A stretch of 15,973 nucleotides of DNA from an uncultured Alphaproteobacteria bacterium (GCA_944389685.1 CALXNF010000061.1:1-15973), one strand, 5' to 3'. Shown: positions 1 through 7,015, counted from the stretch's first letter. Notes: generated by a model from the letters alone, not told the origin. A program made the numbers and translations.

Positions 1-164
1 AGACCATTAGACACAAACAAAGCAGGATATTTTGCCAACATCCGATTTTCTTGAAGTGATTTATCAGCCGGATTAATTTTCAGCATAGGAACAAACAGCA
101 AAGCAAAAAAACGAATCGTTGTCAAAAAATAAATGTTAAAAAATCGTTTAACAATTGGTTGCAA
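1..164 (-). CDS. N-terminal fragment of a membrane-anchored protein, AlgJ/AlgX (DHHW)-like, partial
   Basis: The minus strand stays open from a stop just upstream of base 164 to the window edge, giving about 54 residues with no in-frame ATG near the beginning. Possible starts are TTG at 164, TTG at 125, or an internal ATG after FALLFVP. The fragment has a basic start, a hydrophobic stretch (FFNIYFLTTIRFFALLFVP) and then KINPADKSLQENRMLAKYP. A signal anchor followed by an 'ENR.LA.FP' segment is typical of the N-terminus of AlgJ/AlgX/DHHW-type proteins involved in polysaccharide O-acetylation, which have their catalytic domain further on. That domain lies outside the window, so the family call rests on a short motif. 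No good ribosome binding site is visible before either TTG. The gene diverges from dnaA. Confidence 0.45.
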   Translation of the reverse strand, partial: MQPIVKRFFNIYFLTTIRFFALLFVPMLKINPADKSLQENRMLAKYPALFVSNG

Positions 165-204
165 ACTTAATTTTATCTTATAACTTATCTGACGTATCCA
201 AAAC

Positions 205-224
205 GATTGAGAGTAAGCTCAATC
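205..224. repeat. Perfect inverted repeat upstream of dnaA
   Basis: GATTGAG (205-211) and CTCAATC (218-224) are exact reverse complements separated by AGTAAG. On the plus strand the repeat is followed by a run of A, not T, so it does not look like a terminator for that strand. It could be a protein-binding site between the divergent genes or an RNA hairpin in a long dnaA leader. Confidence 0.5.
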
Positions 225-301
225 AAAAAAGAAGCGAGAGGGTTTTAAAGTAGGGCTAAACATAAAAGCTAAATTTTATTACAAGATTTGTGATAGTAAA
301 T

Positions 302-331
302 TTAGCGTTTGTGGGCAGGTGATTTTTATAC
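302..331 (+). promoter_or_regulatory. Weak candidate dnaA promoter
   Basis: TTAGCG (302-307) and TTATAC (326-331) are 18 bases apart. Both hexamers match the housekeeping consensus only partly. The position would give a leader of about 40 bases before the dnaA start at 380. An alternative extended -10-like element lies at 288-297 (TTGTGATAGT). Confidence 0.3.
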
Positions 332-379
332 CCTTGCGCAATGATGGTTAACTCTTTTAGGGAAGGAAAGGAGAAACAT

Positions 380-1660
380 ATGCAGGCAGCGGCAACAAAA
401 GAAATGACTAACTTGGAACTAATCAAGGGGGCCATCGCCGCAAAAATGGATTCTGCAAGTTTTTCTTCTTGGATTGCACCTTTACAGTTTGAAGTTATTG
501 GAAATGAGTTAGTGTTAACTGCTCAAAATCAATTTTCGGCTGACTTTATAGGCAGTGTTCATAAAAATGTTTTATCGTCTGTTGCAGCTGAATTTGGGTT
601 AAGTCTTTCTATTTGTACTCGCAGGGGCGTTGTTTCGCAAGAAGCTGTTGCTAATGATAATAATATTCAATCTTATTCAATGGCTTCTTGTGTCGATAAA
701 GAAACGGTTGCGATTTTTGACACATTTGTGTGTTGTGAAGAAAATGCCTTTGTGTTATCGGCGTGCAAAAAATTAGCGGCGGGGTCGGTATCTTTCTCGC
801 CGTTATTTATTTATGGGGTTTCTGGTTGTGGAAAATCTTTATTGGTAAATTGTATAGAAGGCGCAGCTGCTGGTCGTACAATAAAAATGTCAGGTGGGCA
901 ATTTGTTTCTGAATTTACACGTAGCTTACACGATAGAACTATTTTTGCTTTTAAAGATTTTTGTCGTAATTGTGATACATTCATTTTAGACGACGTTCAA
1001 GCTTTAGCTGGGAAGAAAGCGACAAGTGAAGAGTTTGCTCAGCTTATAATGGATTTACGCGCTGCGGGAAAAAATATAGTATTAACAGCTAATGTTGCGC
1101 CAAGTAATTTAACTGGTTTCGATCGTCGGTTACAATCTTTATTTGCATCTGGTTTGGTTGCAGATGTTGCGGCACCGACAATCAATGTAAAACGTACGTT
1201 GTTGATGCGTGCAGGTGTATGTTCAGATGTTGCCGATGCAATTGCTTCTCGTATTGTTGGTGATGGACATTTAGTTAATGGCGTTGCAATGAAAATAAAA
1301 ACGTATACAGAATTAATGGGGCAACAAGTAACGATGGACATCGCACAACATTTGTTAGCAGACACTTTGCAAAAAGCTAAGACGCCTATGGCGATGGTAA
1401 AAACAATGTGTGAAAAACTTGGGGTTGCATATGAAGCTGTTTGTGGAAAGGGGCGTTGTCGTGCTGTCGTGTTAGCTCGTCAGATGATGATGGCAGTATT
1501 AAAAGAGGCAACTAATTTGTCTTTGACGGAAATAGGGCGCGTTTGTGGGGATCGTGATCATGCTACGGTTGTATACGCGATTTCACAAATAGAAAAACTA
1601 AAAAAGACGGATTTAGTGTTATCTGCACAGATGAATCAATTGATAGTAGATTGTAAATAG
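380..1660 (+). CDS. dnaA: Chromosomal replication initiator DnaA, divergent
   Basis: This is a 426-residue protein with the full DnaA plan. Domain I is at about 12-80, with FSSWIAPL and the QFSADFI pattern. A short linker leads to an AAA+ domain with Walker A GVSGCGKS (146-153) and Walker B FILDD (201-205, followed by VQALAGK). The C-terminal helix-turn-helix is recognisable from ARQMMMAVLKEATNLSLTEI and GDRDHATVVYA (390-400). DnaA opens the origin by ATP-dependent assembly. The start at 380 is preferred over the ATG at 341 because AGGAAAGGAG lies 7-14 bases before it. Several functional residues deviate. The box VII arginine finger (R285 of E. coli, in 'RLKSRF') aligns with Leu254 in RLQSLF. 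The sensor-2 arginine of 'NVRELEG' aligns with Asn in LVNGVAM. The 'DHT' of the DNA-binding signature is DHA. dnaN is not adjacent but lies 12 kb downstream. I am sure of the family but not that it is the only initiator of the genome. Confidence 0.93.
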   Translation: MQAAATKEMTNLELIKGAIAAKMDSASFSSWIAPLQFEVIGNELVLTAQNQFSADFIGSVHKNVLSSVAAEFGLSLSICTRRGVVSQEAVANDNNIQSYSMASCVDKETVAIFDTFVCCEENAFVLSACKKLAAGSVSFSPLFIYGVSGCGKSLLVNCIEGAAAGRTIKMSGGQFVSEFTRSLHDRTIFAFKDFCRNCDTFILDDVQALAGKKATSEEFAQLIMDLRAAGKNIVLTANVAPSNLTGFDRRLQSLFASGLVADVAAPTINVKRTLLMRAGVCSDVADAIASRIVGDGHLVNGVAMKIKTYTELMGQQVTMDIAQHLLADTLQKAKTPMAMVKTMCEKLGVAYEAVCGKGRCRAVVLARQMMMAVLKEATNLSLTEIGRVCGDRDHATVVYAISQIEKLKKTDLVLSAQMNQLIVDCK

Positions 1661-1676
1661 AATAAAAATAAAAAGG

Positions 1677-1706
1677 TTGTTGGAAAAAAAGGGGACTTGT
1701 GATAAA
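1677..1706 (+). promoter_or_regulatory. Candidate promoter of the Cys-rich secreted protein gene
   Basis: TTGTTG (1677-1682) is followed after 18 bases by GATAAA (1701-1706), with TG at 1698-1699 making an extended -10 (TGTGATAAAAT). This would start a transcript near 1713. No terminator hairpin is visible after dnaA, so read-through from dnaA is also possible. Confidence 0.45.
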
Positions 1707-1725
1707 ATCATAATGAATATGATTG

Positions 1726-1741
1726 TATTGCGTATGCAATA
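1726..1741. repeat. Short inverted repeat before the ribosome binding site
   Basis: TATTGC (1726-1731) and GCAATA (1736-1741) are exact reverse complements around GTAT. The repeat sits 3 bases before the GGAGAG ribosome binding site (1745-1750) of the next gene, so it could act as an operator or a small leader hairpin. It is short enough to be chance. Confidence 0.3.
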
Positions 1742-1755
1742 TATGGAGAGAAATT

Positions 1756-3132
1756 ATGAAAAAGTTTTTGTTTTTTGTTTCCTTTGTTTTATTAGCTGTT
1801 TGGTCGAATGGAAGTTTTGCAGGATGTAATTCCCCAGTAACGCTTGGGTTCGATGGAAATCAGCATTATTATGATGATGAATTTTTATATGAAACAGAAG
1901 AGCAATATTTATTAACTCAGCAGGGGTATGAGAATACTGGGGGGCAAACTTCTGGGGATGGGAAAGGTTATGAATGTGATGCATATAATTCTCCAAGTTG
2001 TACTGGTGGTGATGAGGTTGTGATGCCTGCAGGACATGTTTTTGAAGGTAATGTTATAAATAAAAGGGTAAAATATAGGTGTAGAACAGGTTTGTTGGGA
2101 ATGGGACCAAATGATGATTGGTATCCTGTAGAAGAGGAGGAGGTCTGTGCCACAAAGGGCTTTGGTGATATTCCAGTTGGAAAATGTGTTACAGAAAATG
2201 GGAAATGTAAGACCTTAAGTGAGATAGATTGTAGTGGGTACAGAAAAACAGATGACGCGGGAACTGCGTTTCATGGAATATGTAGAGATGGGCCAACGTT
2301 TGTGTGTAAAGCTATAGAATGTAGGAAGGGGATGCATGCCAATAGCGATGGTATATGTGTAGTAGACGAACAACAGGGATCTGTAATGCCTCCTGTGCCG
2401 CCTCAGCCTGTGCCGGATCCAGAACCCACGAAATCTTGTGTACAAACCCGTTGTGGCGGGTTAGCTGGTACAACTTATAGTCAGTGTATAACTTGTTGTT
2501 ATGTTCCCAGCTCTACAGCCGTTTGGGATAGCGGTTTAAAAAGATGTGTTTGTACAGATAATTCTAAGACCTTTAACCCGTCAACTTTGCAATGTGAAAC
2601 GGTTGCTGTGACGCCACCAGAAAATGAAGAAGAGCCATATGTTTGCGATCCTAGTAAGCTTGAATTGTTAAGTCAATGGTCTATTCAGTATGCAACTAAT
2701 AATGTTTTAGTAACTCAGATAAATCAAGTATTGGTTTATTGTAGTGGAACCCCGTCAGAATTGGTATTTAATAATATGTATAATCAAATTTTAATGTTAA
2801 TAAACCAATCCGAAGCAGATGCCGCGGCAAGTGTATTATTAGCTAGTCAAAAAGCGGCTAGGAATAGGATTACAACTGCTGCAAATACGATTCAATCTAT
2901 TACCTCAAATTTAAAATTGACGGTTTGGAAGAATGAGGAGGGTAATTTTAATACTTCTCGTTTGCTATCTGATTCTATTGCCGGTGTTGTGTTGGGAACG
3001 GCAGGTGGTTTGATAACAAGTAGTGTTGTTAAGAAAAATCAGGTAGAAAGTGGTTTTGAAGATATTCAATGTACCGTCGGCGGTCAAGTTGTCGCCGGTT
3101 GGGGTGATGAATTCCGCGTCGGTATCCAATAA
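1756..3132 (+). CDS. Cysteine-rich secreted protein of unknown function
   Basis: The 458-residue product starts at the ATG at 1756, with GGAGAG 5 bases upstream. An upstream TTG in frame at 1723 has no such site. Residues 1-23 form a signal peptide (MKKFLFFVSFVLLAVWSNGSFA). Cleavage before GC is likely, and FAGC could also be a poor lipobox. The body carries about 25 cysteines, dense between 74 and 290, often in small-EGF-like spacings (CITCC, RCVCTD). A Pro-rich linker (VMPPVPPQPVPDPEP, about 211-225) divides it. Residues 303-395 look helical. A Gly-rich hydrophobic segment (IAGVVLGTAGGLITSSVV, about 408-425) precedes a conserved-looking tail (KKNQVESGFEDIQC, then VGGQVVAGWGDEF). The design suggests export, disulfide bonding and association with the envelope through the C-terminus. 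I do not recognise a named family. It may be a surface or adhesin-like protein, but that is only inference. Confidence 0.8.
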   Translation: MKKFLFFVSFVLLAVWSNGSFAGCNSPVTLGFDGNQHYYDDEFLYETEEQYLLTQQGYENTGGQTSGDGKGYECDAYNSPSCTGGDEVVMPAGHVFEGNVINKRVKYRCRTGLLGMGPNDDWYPVEEEEVCATKGFGDIPVGKCVTENGKCKTLSEIDCSGYRKTDDAGTAFHGICRDGPTFVCKAIECRKGMHANSDGICVVDEQQGSVMPPVPPQPVPDPEPTKSCVQTRCGGLAGTTYSQCITCCYVPSSTAVWDSGLKRCVCTDNSKTFNPSTLQCETVAVTPPENEEEPYVCDPSKLELLSQWSIQYATNNVLVTQINQVLVYCSGTPSELVFNNMYNQILMLINQSEADAAASVLLASQKAARNRITTAANTIQSITSNLKLTVWKNEEGNFNTSRLLSDSIAGVVLGTAGGLITSSVVKKNQVESGFEDIQCTVGGQVVAGWGDEFRVGIQ

Positions 3133-3149
3133 AAGATGAGGAAGACAAT

Positions 3150-3180
3150 AAAATACCGAGTTTAATACTCGGTATTTTAT
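3150..3180. terminator. Bidirectional rho-independent terminator
   Basis: A 12-bp perfect stem (3150-3161 with 3167-3178, core ATACCGAGT / ACTCGGTAT) closes a 5-base loop. T-rich sequence follows on the plus strand and again on the minus strand. It ends the Cys-rich protein gene on the plus side. On the minus side it overlaps the stop codon of the convergent orphan gene (3177-3179), so it serves both. Confidence 0.88.
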
Positions 3181-3605
3181 TTTTGTTTCAGATTATTTAA
3201 AACTTCTTTTAAAAGAAGGGCGCGACGCTTCATCTGAAAAGCAAGATCTTGCCTAGATGCATGGTTTAATCTTTCCATAAAGTTTGGCGTATCTTCAGGA
3301 TACATTAGTTCGTTTGTAGGAAATAATAAAGCAACGGTATCTTCTGTTTCTTTGTCTAGATATTCTATAACTGTACTTGCTAGATGATTTCCCATAACTT
3401 TTTCTAATATTTTATAATTAAGCATCATATTAATGGCACCGGGATTTGGGAATATCTCGCAATGAAAACAACCTGTTTTACTTTGAACATTTATGCCGTT
3501 TATTTCTTTTACAGGTAATAAAGTTCCTTCAAGTGAAGAAAATATAGAATAGTTTGCTTTATTAGAGTAATTAATTTTATAAGTAATTTTCTTTTTTTTA
3601 GACAC
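3177..3605 (-). CDS. Hypothetical 142-residue protein, GTG start
   Basis: No family is recognised. Evidence for a real gene is a GTG start (3603-3605) with an AAAGGA ribosome binding site 7 bases upstream, a candidate promoter containing an exact TTGACA -35 box, and a terminator at its 3' end. The product begins with a lysine-rich stretch (MSKKKKITYK). It has a single CFHC pair (46-49) in TGCFHCEIFPNPGAIN and an amphipathic, basic C-terminal helix (about 118-142). There is no signal peptide or membrane segment, so a cytoplasmic location is likely. The CxxC pair could be redox-active or half of a metal site, but there is only one. It stands alone, convergent to the Cys-rich protein gene and in the same direction as parE, downstream of parE's end. 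Confidence 0.72.
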   Translation of the reverse strand: MSKKKKITYKINYSNKANYSIFSSLEGTLLPVKEINGINVQSKTGCFHCEIFPNPGAINMMLNYKILEKVMGNHLASTVIEYLDKETEDTVALLFPTNELMYPEDTPNFMERLNHASRQDLAFQMKRRALLLKEVLNNLKQK

Positions 3606-3629
3606 AATTTTATCCTTTTATGAGTTAAC

Positions 3630-3657
3630 AACTTAGCACATAATATATAATTGTCAA
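3630..3657 (-). promoter_or_regulatory. Candidate promoter of the 142-residue orphan gene
   Basis: On the minus strand a perfect TTGACA (3657-3652) is followed after 16 bases by TAAGTT (3635-3630). The predicted transcript starts about 20 bases before the GTG codon, which leaves room for the AAAGGA ribosome binding site. The -35 box is exact and the -10 box is weak. Confidence 0.5.
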
Positions 3658-3668
3658 TATTCTATTGG

Positions 3669-3691
3669 AAAAAGCTTACCTTACGCTTTTT
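3669..3691 (-). terminator. Possible terminator after parE
   Basis: On the minus strand AAAAAGC (3691-3685) pairs with GCTTTTT (3675-3669) around a 9-base loop. The U-run is inside the 3' arm and short. It lies 10 bases past the parE stop and just upstream of the orphan gene's promoter, which fits a transcript end, but the stem is only 7 bp and mostly A-T. Confidence 0.4.
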
Positions 3692-3714
3692 TTATTTGTT
3701 ATCAAACAAATAAA
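3691..3714. repeat. 10-bp inverted repeat with the parE stop codon in its loop
   Basis: TTTATTTGTT (3691-3700) and AACAAATAAA (3705-3714) are perfect reverse complements around a 4-base gap. Read along the parE mRNA the loop is TGAT, so the TGA stop codon lies at the hairpin tip. The pairing is almost all A-U, so stability would be modest. Confidence 0.55.
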
Positions 3715-5681
3715 TCTTTTACAAATTGGGCGTGCTCTGTGATGAATTTAAAGCGAAACTCTGGCTTTTTCCCCATAAGTTCTGAAACAATAGTCCGAGT
3801 TTTTTCTGTATCTTCTGCACCTTCGTCTGTACGTGGGGGCAACTCAACACGAATCAATCTTCGGGTTTTTGGTGACATTGTCGTCTCTTTTAATTGATTC
3901 GGCATCATTTCACCTAAGCCTTTAAATCGAGATATTTCAATTCGTTTGTTTTTATATTTAGTGTTTTTTAAATTTTCTAGTTCCCCGTCGGTGTCTACAT
4001 ACATCGATTCCGTACCATATGTTAATTTATATAATGGCGGGCAAGATAAGTATAAGTGTCCACCATAAATTAATTGAGGCATAACCTGATAGAAAAACGC
4101 CATTAATAAGGACGCTATATGGCTCCCGTCCACATCAGCATCAGTCATTACTATTATTTTTTCATATCGTAGTTTACTTTCGTCCCAATCTTTGGCGGTC
4201 CCTGCACCAATTATATCTATCAATTCGTTTAATTCTTTATTTGCGCTAAAGCGTTCGTCTGAATTTGATACTACGTTCAAAACTTTCCCGCGCAGCGGCA
4301 TAATTGCCTGAGTCGCGCGATCACGAGCCTGTTTTGCTGTTCCACCTGCAGATTCTCCTTCAACAATGAATAATTCCGTCCCTTCAATCCCATGCTTTGA
4401 ACAATCTGCCAATTTAGCGGGCATACGAACCCGCTTTGTAGGCGTCTTTCTGGCAATTTCTTTTACTTGTTTTGTTTTTATACGTGCATTTGCAAGATTT
4501 ATAACGAAATCTAATATTGCATTGGCTGTTTTGGGGTCCGATGCTAAGAATATCTCCCATGGGTCTCGTAAAGCGTTTTCCGTAAACCTTGCAATTTCGG
4601 GGTTAGATAACTTTTCTTTAGTTTGACCCAGAAATTGTGGTGTTTTATAGAATACAGAAACTATCGCAGCAACGGAATCAAATACGTCTTCACTAATAAT
4701 TGAAGCTGCCGATTTATTGTTTATTTTTTCACCGTAAGCTTTTATCCCACGGGTAATTGCTGTTTTAAAACCGGTTTCATGCGTTCCGCCGTCTACGGTC
4801 GCAATTGTATTACAGTAAGACGAGAAGAAGCCATCGTCTGATGCTGCACCGTTTTCGTCTGTTAAAAAAGTTAACGCCCATTCTACGCGCCCAGAATCGT
4901 CTGGAAAGTCAACAGTACCACCAAAAATCTTTGGTAATATACGTGGTTTATCGCGGGTTTTTTCTTCTAAAAAGTCTGCAACACCATTAGGATAATAAAA
5001 TTCCGTTTGGGCGGGAATATTCATATCTTCTGTTAATAATTCAGGGTTGCAAATCCAGTTTACTCGTACTCCTTTTGATAAGAAAGATTTAGCACGAGCC
5101 ATTCGATAAATTTTTATGGGTTTAAACGTAGCATTTGCCCCGAATATTTCATCATCAATGGTAAAACGAATTTTTGTACCGTGATTTTTTGTCGGTCCCA
5201 GCTGCGTCATTTTACTGGTAGGTTTGCCGCGTGAAAAACTTTGTTGCCATTCGTAACCGTCACGAGATATTGTTACTATCATTTCTGATGATAATGCGTT
5301 TACAACGGAACTCCCAACACCATGTAGACCACCACTTGTTTTATATACATTGTTATTAAATTTCCCACCAGAATGCAGAGTTGTTAAAATTACTTCTAGT
5401 GCAGATTTACCGGGAAATTTTGGGTGTTCGTCAACAGGGATACCGCGCCCGTCATCAGTTATTTCTATGGTTTTGAAATCTATAAGATTTACAATGATTT
5501 TTTTTGCGAACCCCGCGACCGCTTCGTCAATAGAATTATCTAGAATTTCGATGGGTAAATGATGCCAAGCCTTTTCGTCTGTGCCACCAATATACATGCC
5601 GGGACGGAGGCGAACTGGTTCTAGCCCTTCTAAAACTTGAATATCTGAAGCATCATAAGTATGTGTATTTTGTTCTGTCAT
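3702..5681 (-). CDS. parE: DNA topoisomerase IV subunit B (ParE)
   Basis: This 659-residue type IIA topoisomerase ATPase subunit pairs with ParC (not in the window) to decatenate daughter chromosomes. The start YDASDIQVLEGLEPVRLRPGMYIGG is typical of ParE. The GHKL ATPase shows EILDNSIDEA (E45, N49), DDGRGIPV (76-83), the ATP lid GGLHGVGSS (117-125) and the QTK loop (353-355). The TOPRIM domain has EGESAGG (441-447) and the metal-binding DADVDG (514-519). KLADCS and the sequence QAIMPLRGKVLNV favour ParE over GyrB, and there is no long GyrB insertion. The length is close to the usual 630-690. The ATG at 5681 aligns with the family start, but no ribosome binding site precedes it and a good promoter predicts a transcript beginning only a few bases upstream. 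Translation may therefore be leaderless. It diverges from dnaJ. Confidence 0.93.
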   Translation of the reverse strand: MTEQNTHTYDASDIQVLEGLEPVRLRPGMYIGGTDEKAWHHLPIEILDNSIDEAVAGFAKKIIVNLIDFKTIEITDDGRGIPVDEHPKFPGKSALEVILTTLHSGGKFNNNVYKTSGGLHGVGSSVVNALSSEMIVTISRDGYEWQQSFSRGKPTSKMTQLGPTKNHGTKIRFTIDDEIFGANATFKPIKIYRMARAKSFLSKGVRVNWICNPELLTEDMNIPAQTEFYYPNGVADFLEEKTRDKPRILPKIFGGTVDFPDDSGRVEWALTFLTDENGAASDDGFFSSYCNTIATVDGGTHETGFKTAITRGIKAYGEKINNKSAASIISEDVFDSVAAIVSVFYKTPQFLGQTKEKLSNPEIARFTENALRDPWEIFLASDPKTANAILDFVINLANARIKTKQVKEIARKTPTKRVRMPAKLADCSKHGIEGTELFIVEGESAGGTAKQARDRATQAIMPLRGKVLNVVSNSDERFSANKELNELIDIIGAGTAKDWDESKLRYEKIIVMTDADVDGSHIASLLMAFFYQVMPQLIYGGHLYLSCPPLYKLTYGTESMYVDTDGELENLKNTKYKNKRIEISRFKGLGEMMPNQLKETTMSPKTRRLIRVELPPRTDEGAEDTEKTRTIVSELMGKKPEFRFKFITEHAQFVKDLFV

Positions 5682-5690
5682 AGTACAATA

Positions 5691-5719
5691 TTATTAGTAC
5701 ATTTTGCTTTTCCTTGCAA
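5691..5719 (-). promoter_or_regulatory. Candidate parE promoter, possibly leaderless
   Basis: On the minus strand TTGCAA (5719-5714) and TAATAA (5696-5691) are 17 bases apart, the ideal spacing. Transcription would begin near 5684, about 3 bases before the parE ATG at 5681, and no Shine-Dalgarno sequence is present. The start site is inferred from spacing only. Confidence 0.5.
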
Positions 5720-5769
5720 GCGAAAGTATGTTGTTTATTCCCAAAAATCTAGGAAATATTTTTATAACC

Positions 5770-5798
5770 TTGATTTTTTTATCATATATAACTATATA
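5770..5798 (+). promoter_or_regulatory. Candidate dnaJ promoter
   Basis: TTGATT (5770-5775) and TATATA (5793-5798) are 17 bases apart. The same stretch also reads CTTG at 5769-5772 followed by CTATATAT at 5792-5799, which resembles the alphaproteobacterial heat-shock (RpoH) pattern, although the gap is one or two bases longer than its consensus. No CIRCE inverted repeat is present. Confidence 0.4.
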
Positions 5799-5830
5799 TT
5801 CTGAAAGTAAGTAATTATGGAAGTGTGGAA

Positions 5831-6964
5831 ATGAATAAAAATCCTTATGAAGTTTTGGGTGTCGCTCGTGACGCTTCCGATGCAGATATAAAAAAGGCTT
5901 ATCATAAATTAGTCATGAAATATCATCCAGATAGAAATCCTGGTGATAAAGCTGCAGAAGAAAAGTTTAAAGAGGTAAATAACGCATTCGATATATTGAA
6001 GGACCCACAAAAAAGGGCGGCTTATGATAGATTCGGTGACGCCGCGTTTGCTGGGGGAAATGCTTCTGGGGCGAACCCTTTCGGTGCCGGTGGAAATCCG
6101 TTCGGTAATGGTGCTTTCCATTTTGATATGGGTGGTGGTGCTGGTATGGAGGATATTCTTCGTGAAGCTATGCGTGGATTTGGTTTCGATATGGGGGCAG
6201 GAAGCGACCGTGGCGGAAAAACTCAACGAAGGGGGCGAGATTTATTAGACGAAGTAGTAATTGATTTACGAGATGCTTATTTCGGTAAGACACATACGGT
6301 AAAATTTACTACTAACGTAGAGTGTGAAAAATGTCATGGTTTTGGAACTGCGGACGGGAAAGAAGCTCCAATTTGCCCAAGGTGCAAAGGAACTGGTTAT
6401 GTTCGTACTTCACGTGGTTTTTTTGCAATGGAAACGCCATGCCCAGAATGTAATGGTTTAGGACATAAAATAGATAAAAAATGTTCTGAATGTGATGGGG
6501 CTGGGACTGTCAGAAAAACAAGAACCTTAGATGTGAAAATTCCTGCTGGTATTGAAGATGGTGCTCGTTTGCGTTTGGCGGGGCAAGGTGAGGCCGGTCA
6601 AAATGGTGCACCTGCCGGAGATTTTTATTTGGATGTTCGAATCAGGCAAGATAAGCGTTTTGAAAGAGATGGTGCGGATTTAATAACTCGGGTAGAAGTC
6701 CCTTTTACAACGCTTGCATTGGGTGGTGAAATAGAAGTCGAAACAATAGATGATAAAAAGCTGTCTGTAAAAGTGCCTGCCGGTACTCAAGTTGGAGAAA
6801 AATTACGTGTTCGTGGTCATGGAATGCCGGGGCGAAGAGCGGGGGCTTTTGGTGACTTGTATATTGATATAAATATGCCGGTACCGACTAAGCTTACAGA
6901 AAAGCAAAAGAAAATTTTAAACGAATTCGCAGAGACTAAGAACACAAAAAAAAGTTGGTTTTAA
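5831..6964 (+). CDS. dnaJ: Chaperone DnaJ (Hsp40), type I
   Basis: DnaJ delivers unfolded substrates to DnaK and stimulates its ATPase in the cytoplasm. The 377-residue product has all type I parts. The J domain (about 4-68) has HPD at 32-34. A Gly/Phe-rich linker spans about 75-130. The zinc-finger region has four CxxCxGxG repeats: CEKCHGFG (C165/C168), CPRCKGTG (C182/C185), CPECNGLG (C204/C207) and CSECDGAG (C218/C221). A C-terminal substrate-binding domain follows. The ATG at 5831 has GGAAG 7 bases upstream. A GTG two codons earlier (5825) is in frame but poorly spaced. dnaK and grpE are not adjacent, so the gene appears to be transcribed alone, from its own promoter to the terminator at 7016. 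Confidence 0.97.
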   Translation: MNKNPYEVLGVARDASDADIKKAYHKLVMKYHPDRNPGDKAAEEKFKEVNNAFDILKDPQKRAAYDRFGDAAFAGGNASGANPFGAGGNPFGNGAFHFDMGGGAGMEDILREAMRGFGFDMGAGSDRGGKTQRRGRDLLDEVVIDLRDAYFGKTHTVKFTTNVECEKCHGFGTADGKEAPICPRCKGTGYVRTSRGFFAMETPCPECNGLGHKIDKKCSECDGAGTVRKTRTLDVKIPAGIEDGARLRLAGQGEAGQNGAPAGDFYLDVRIRQDKRFERDGADLITRVEVPFTTLALGGEIEVETIDDKKLSVKVPAGTQVGEKLRVRGHGMPGRRAGAFGDLYIDINMPVPTKLTEKQKKILNEFAETKNTKKSWF

Positions 6965-7015
6965 ATTATCTCTATGTGCAGTGTTTTAAGTATATAAAGC
7001 GAATTATTAAATAAT

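Larger units (their letters stand above)
165..379. other. AT-rich intergenic region upstream of dnaA
   Basis: This non-coding stretch separates the divergent partial gene from dnaA. It contains a perfect 7-bp inverted repeat (205-211 and 218-224), TTGTGATA at 288-295 and a possible promoter near 302-331. I looked for consensus DnaA boxes (TTATNCACA and its complement) and found none, so there is no sequence support for an oriC here. A TTAA pair at 136-139 and 148-151 has 8 rather than 7 bases between the halves, so it is not a clean CtrA site. Confidence 0.6.

Noticed and set aside
136..151. TTAA pair as a CtrA binding site
   Set aside because: The gap between the halves is 8 bases, not 7, and such AT-rich pairs are common in this DNA.
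334..362. TTGCGC at 334-339 as the -35 box of dnaA
   Set aside because: The hexamer 17 bases downstream is TTAGGG, a poor -10, and the transcript would start inside the ribosome binding site.
341..379. Earlier ATG for dnaA at 341
   Set aside because: The 13 extra residues do not look like DnaA domain I, and a strong AGGAAAGGAG site sits before the ATG at 380.
1039..1365. 108-codon open frame antisense to dnaA
   Set aside because: It overlaps the AAA+ domain of dnaA and has no ribosome binding site or family resemblance.
1723..1755. Earlier TTG start for the Cys-rich secreted protein
   Set aside because: It would put 11 residues before a clear signal peptide, and the GGAGAG site fits the ATG at 1756.
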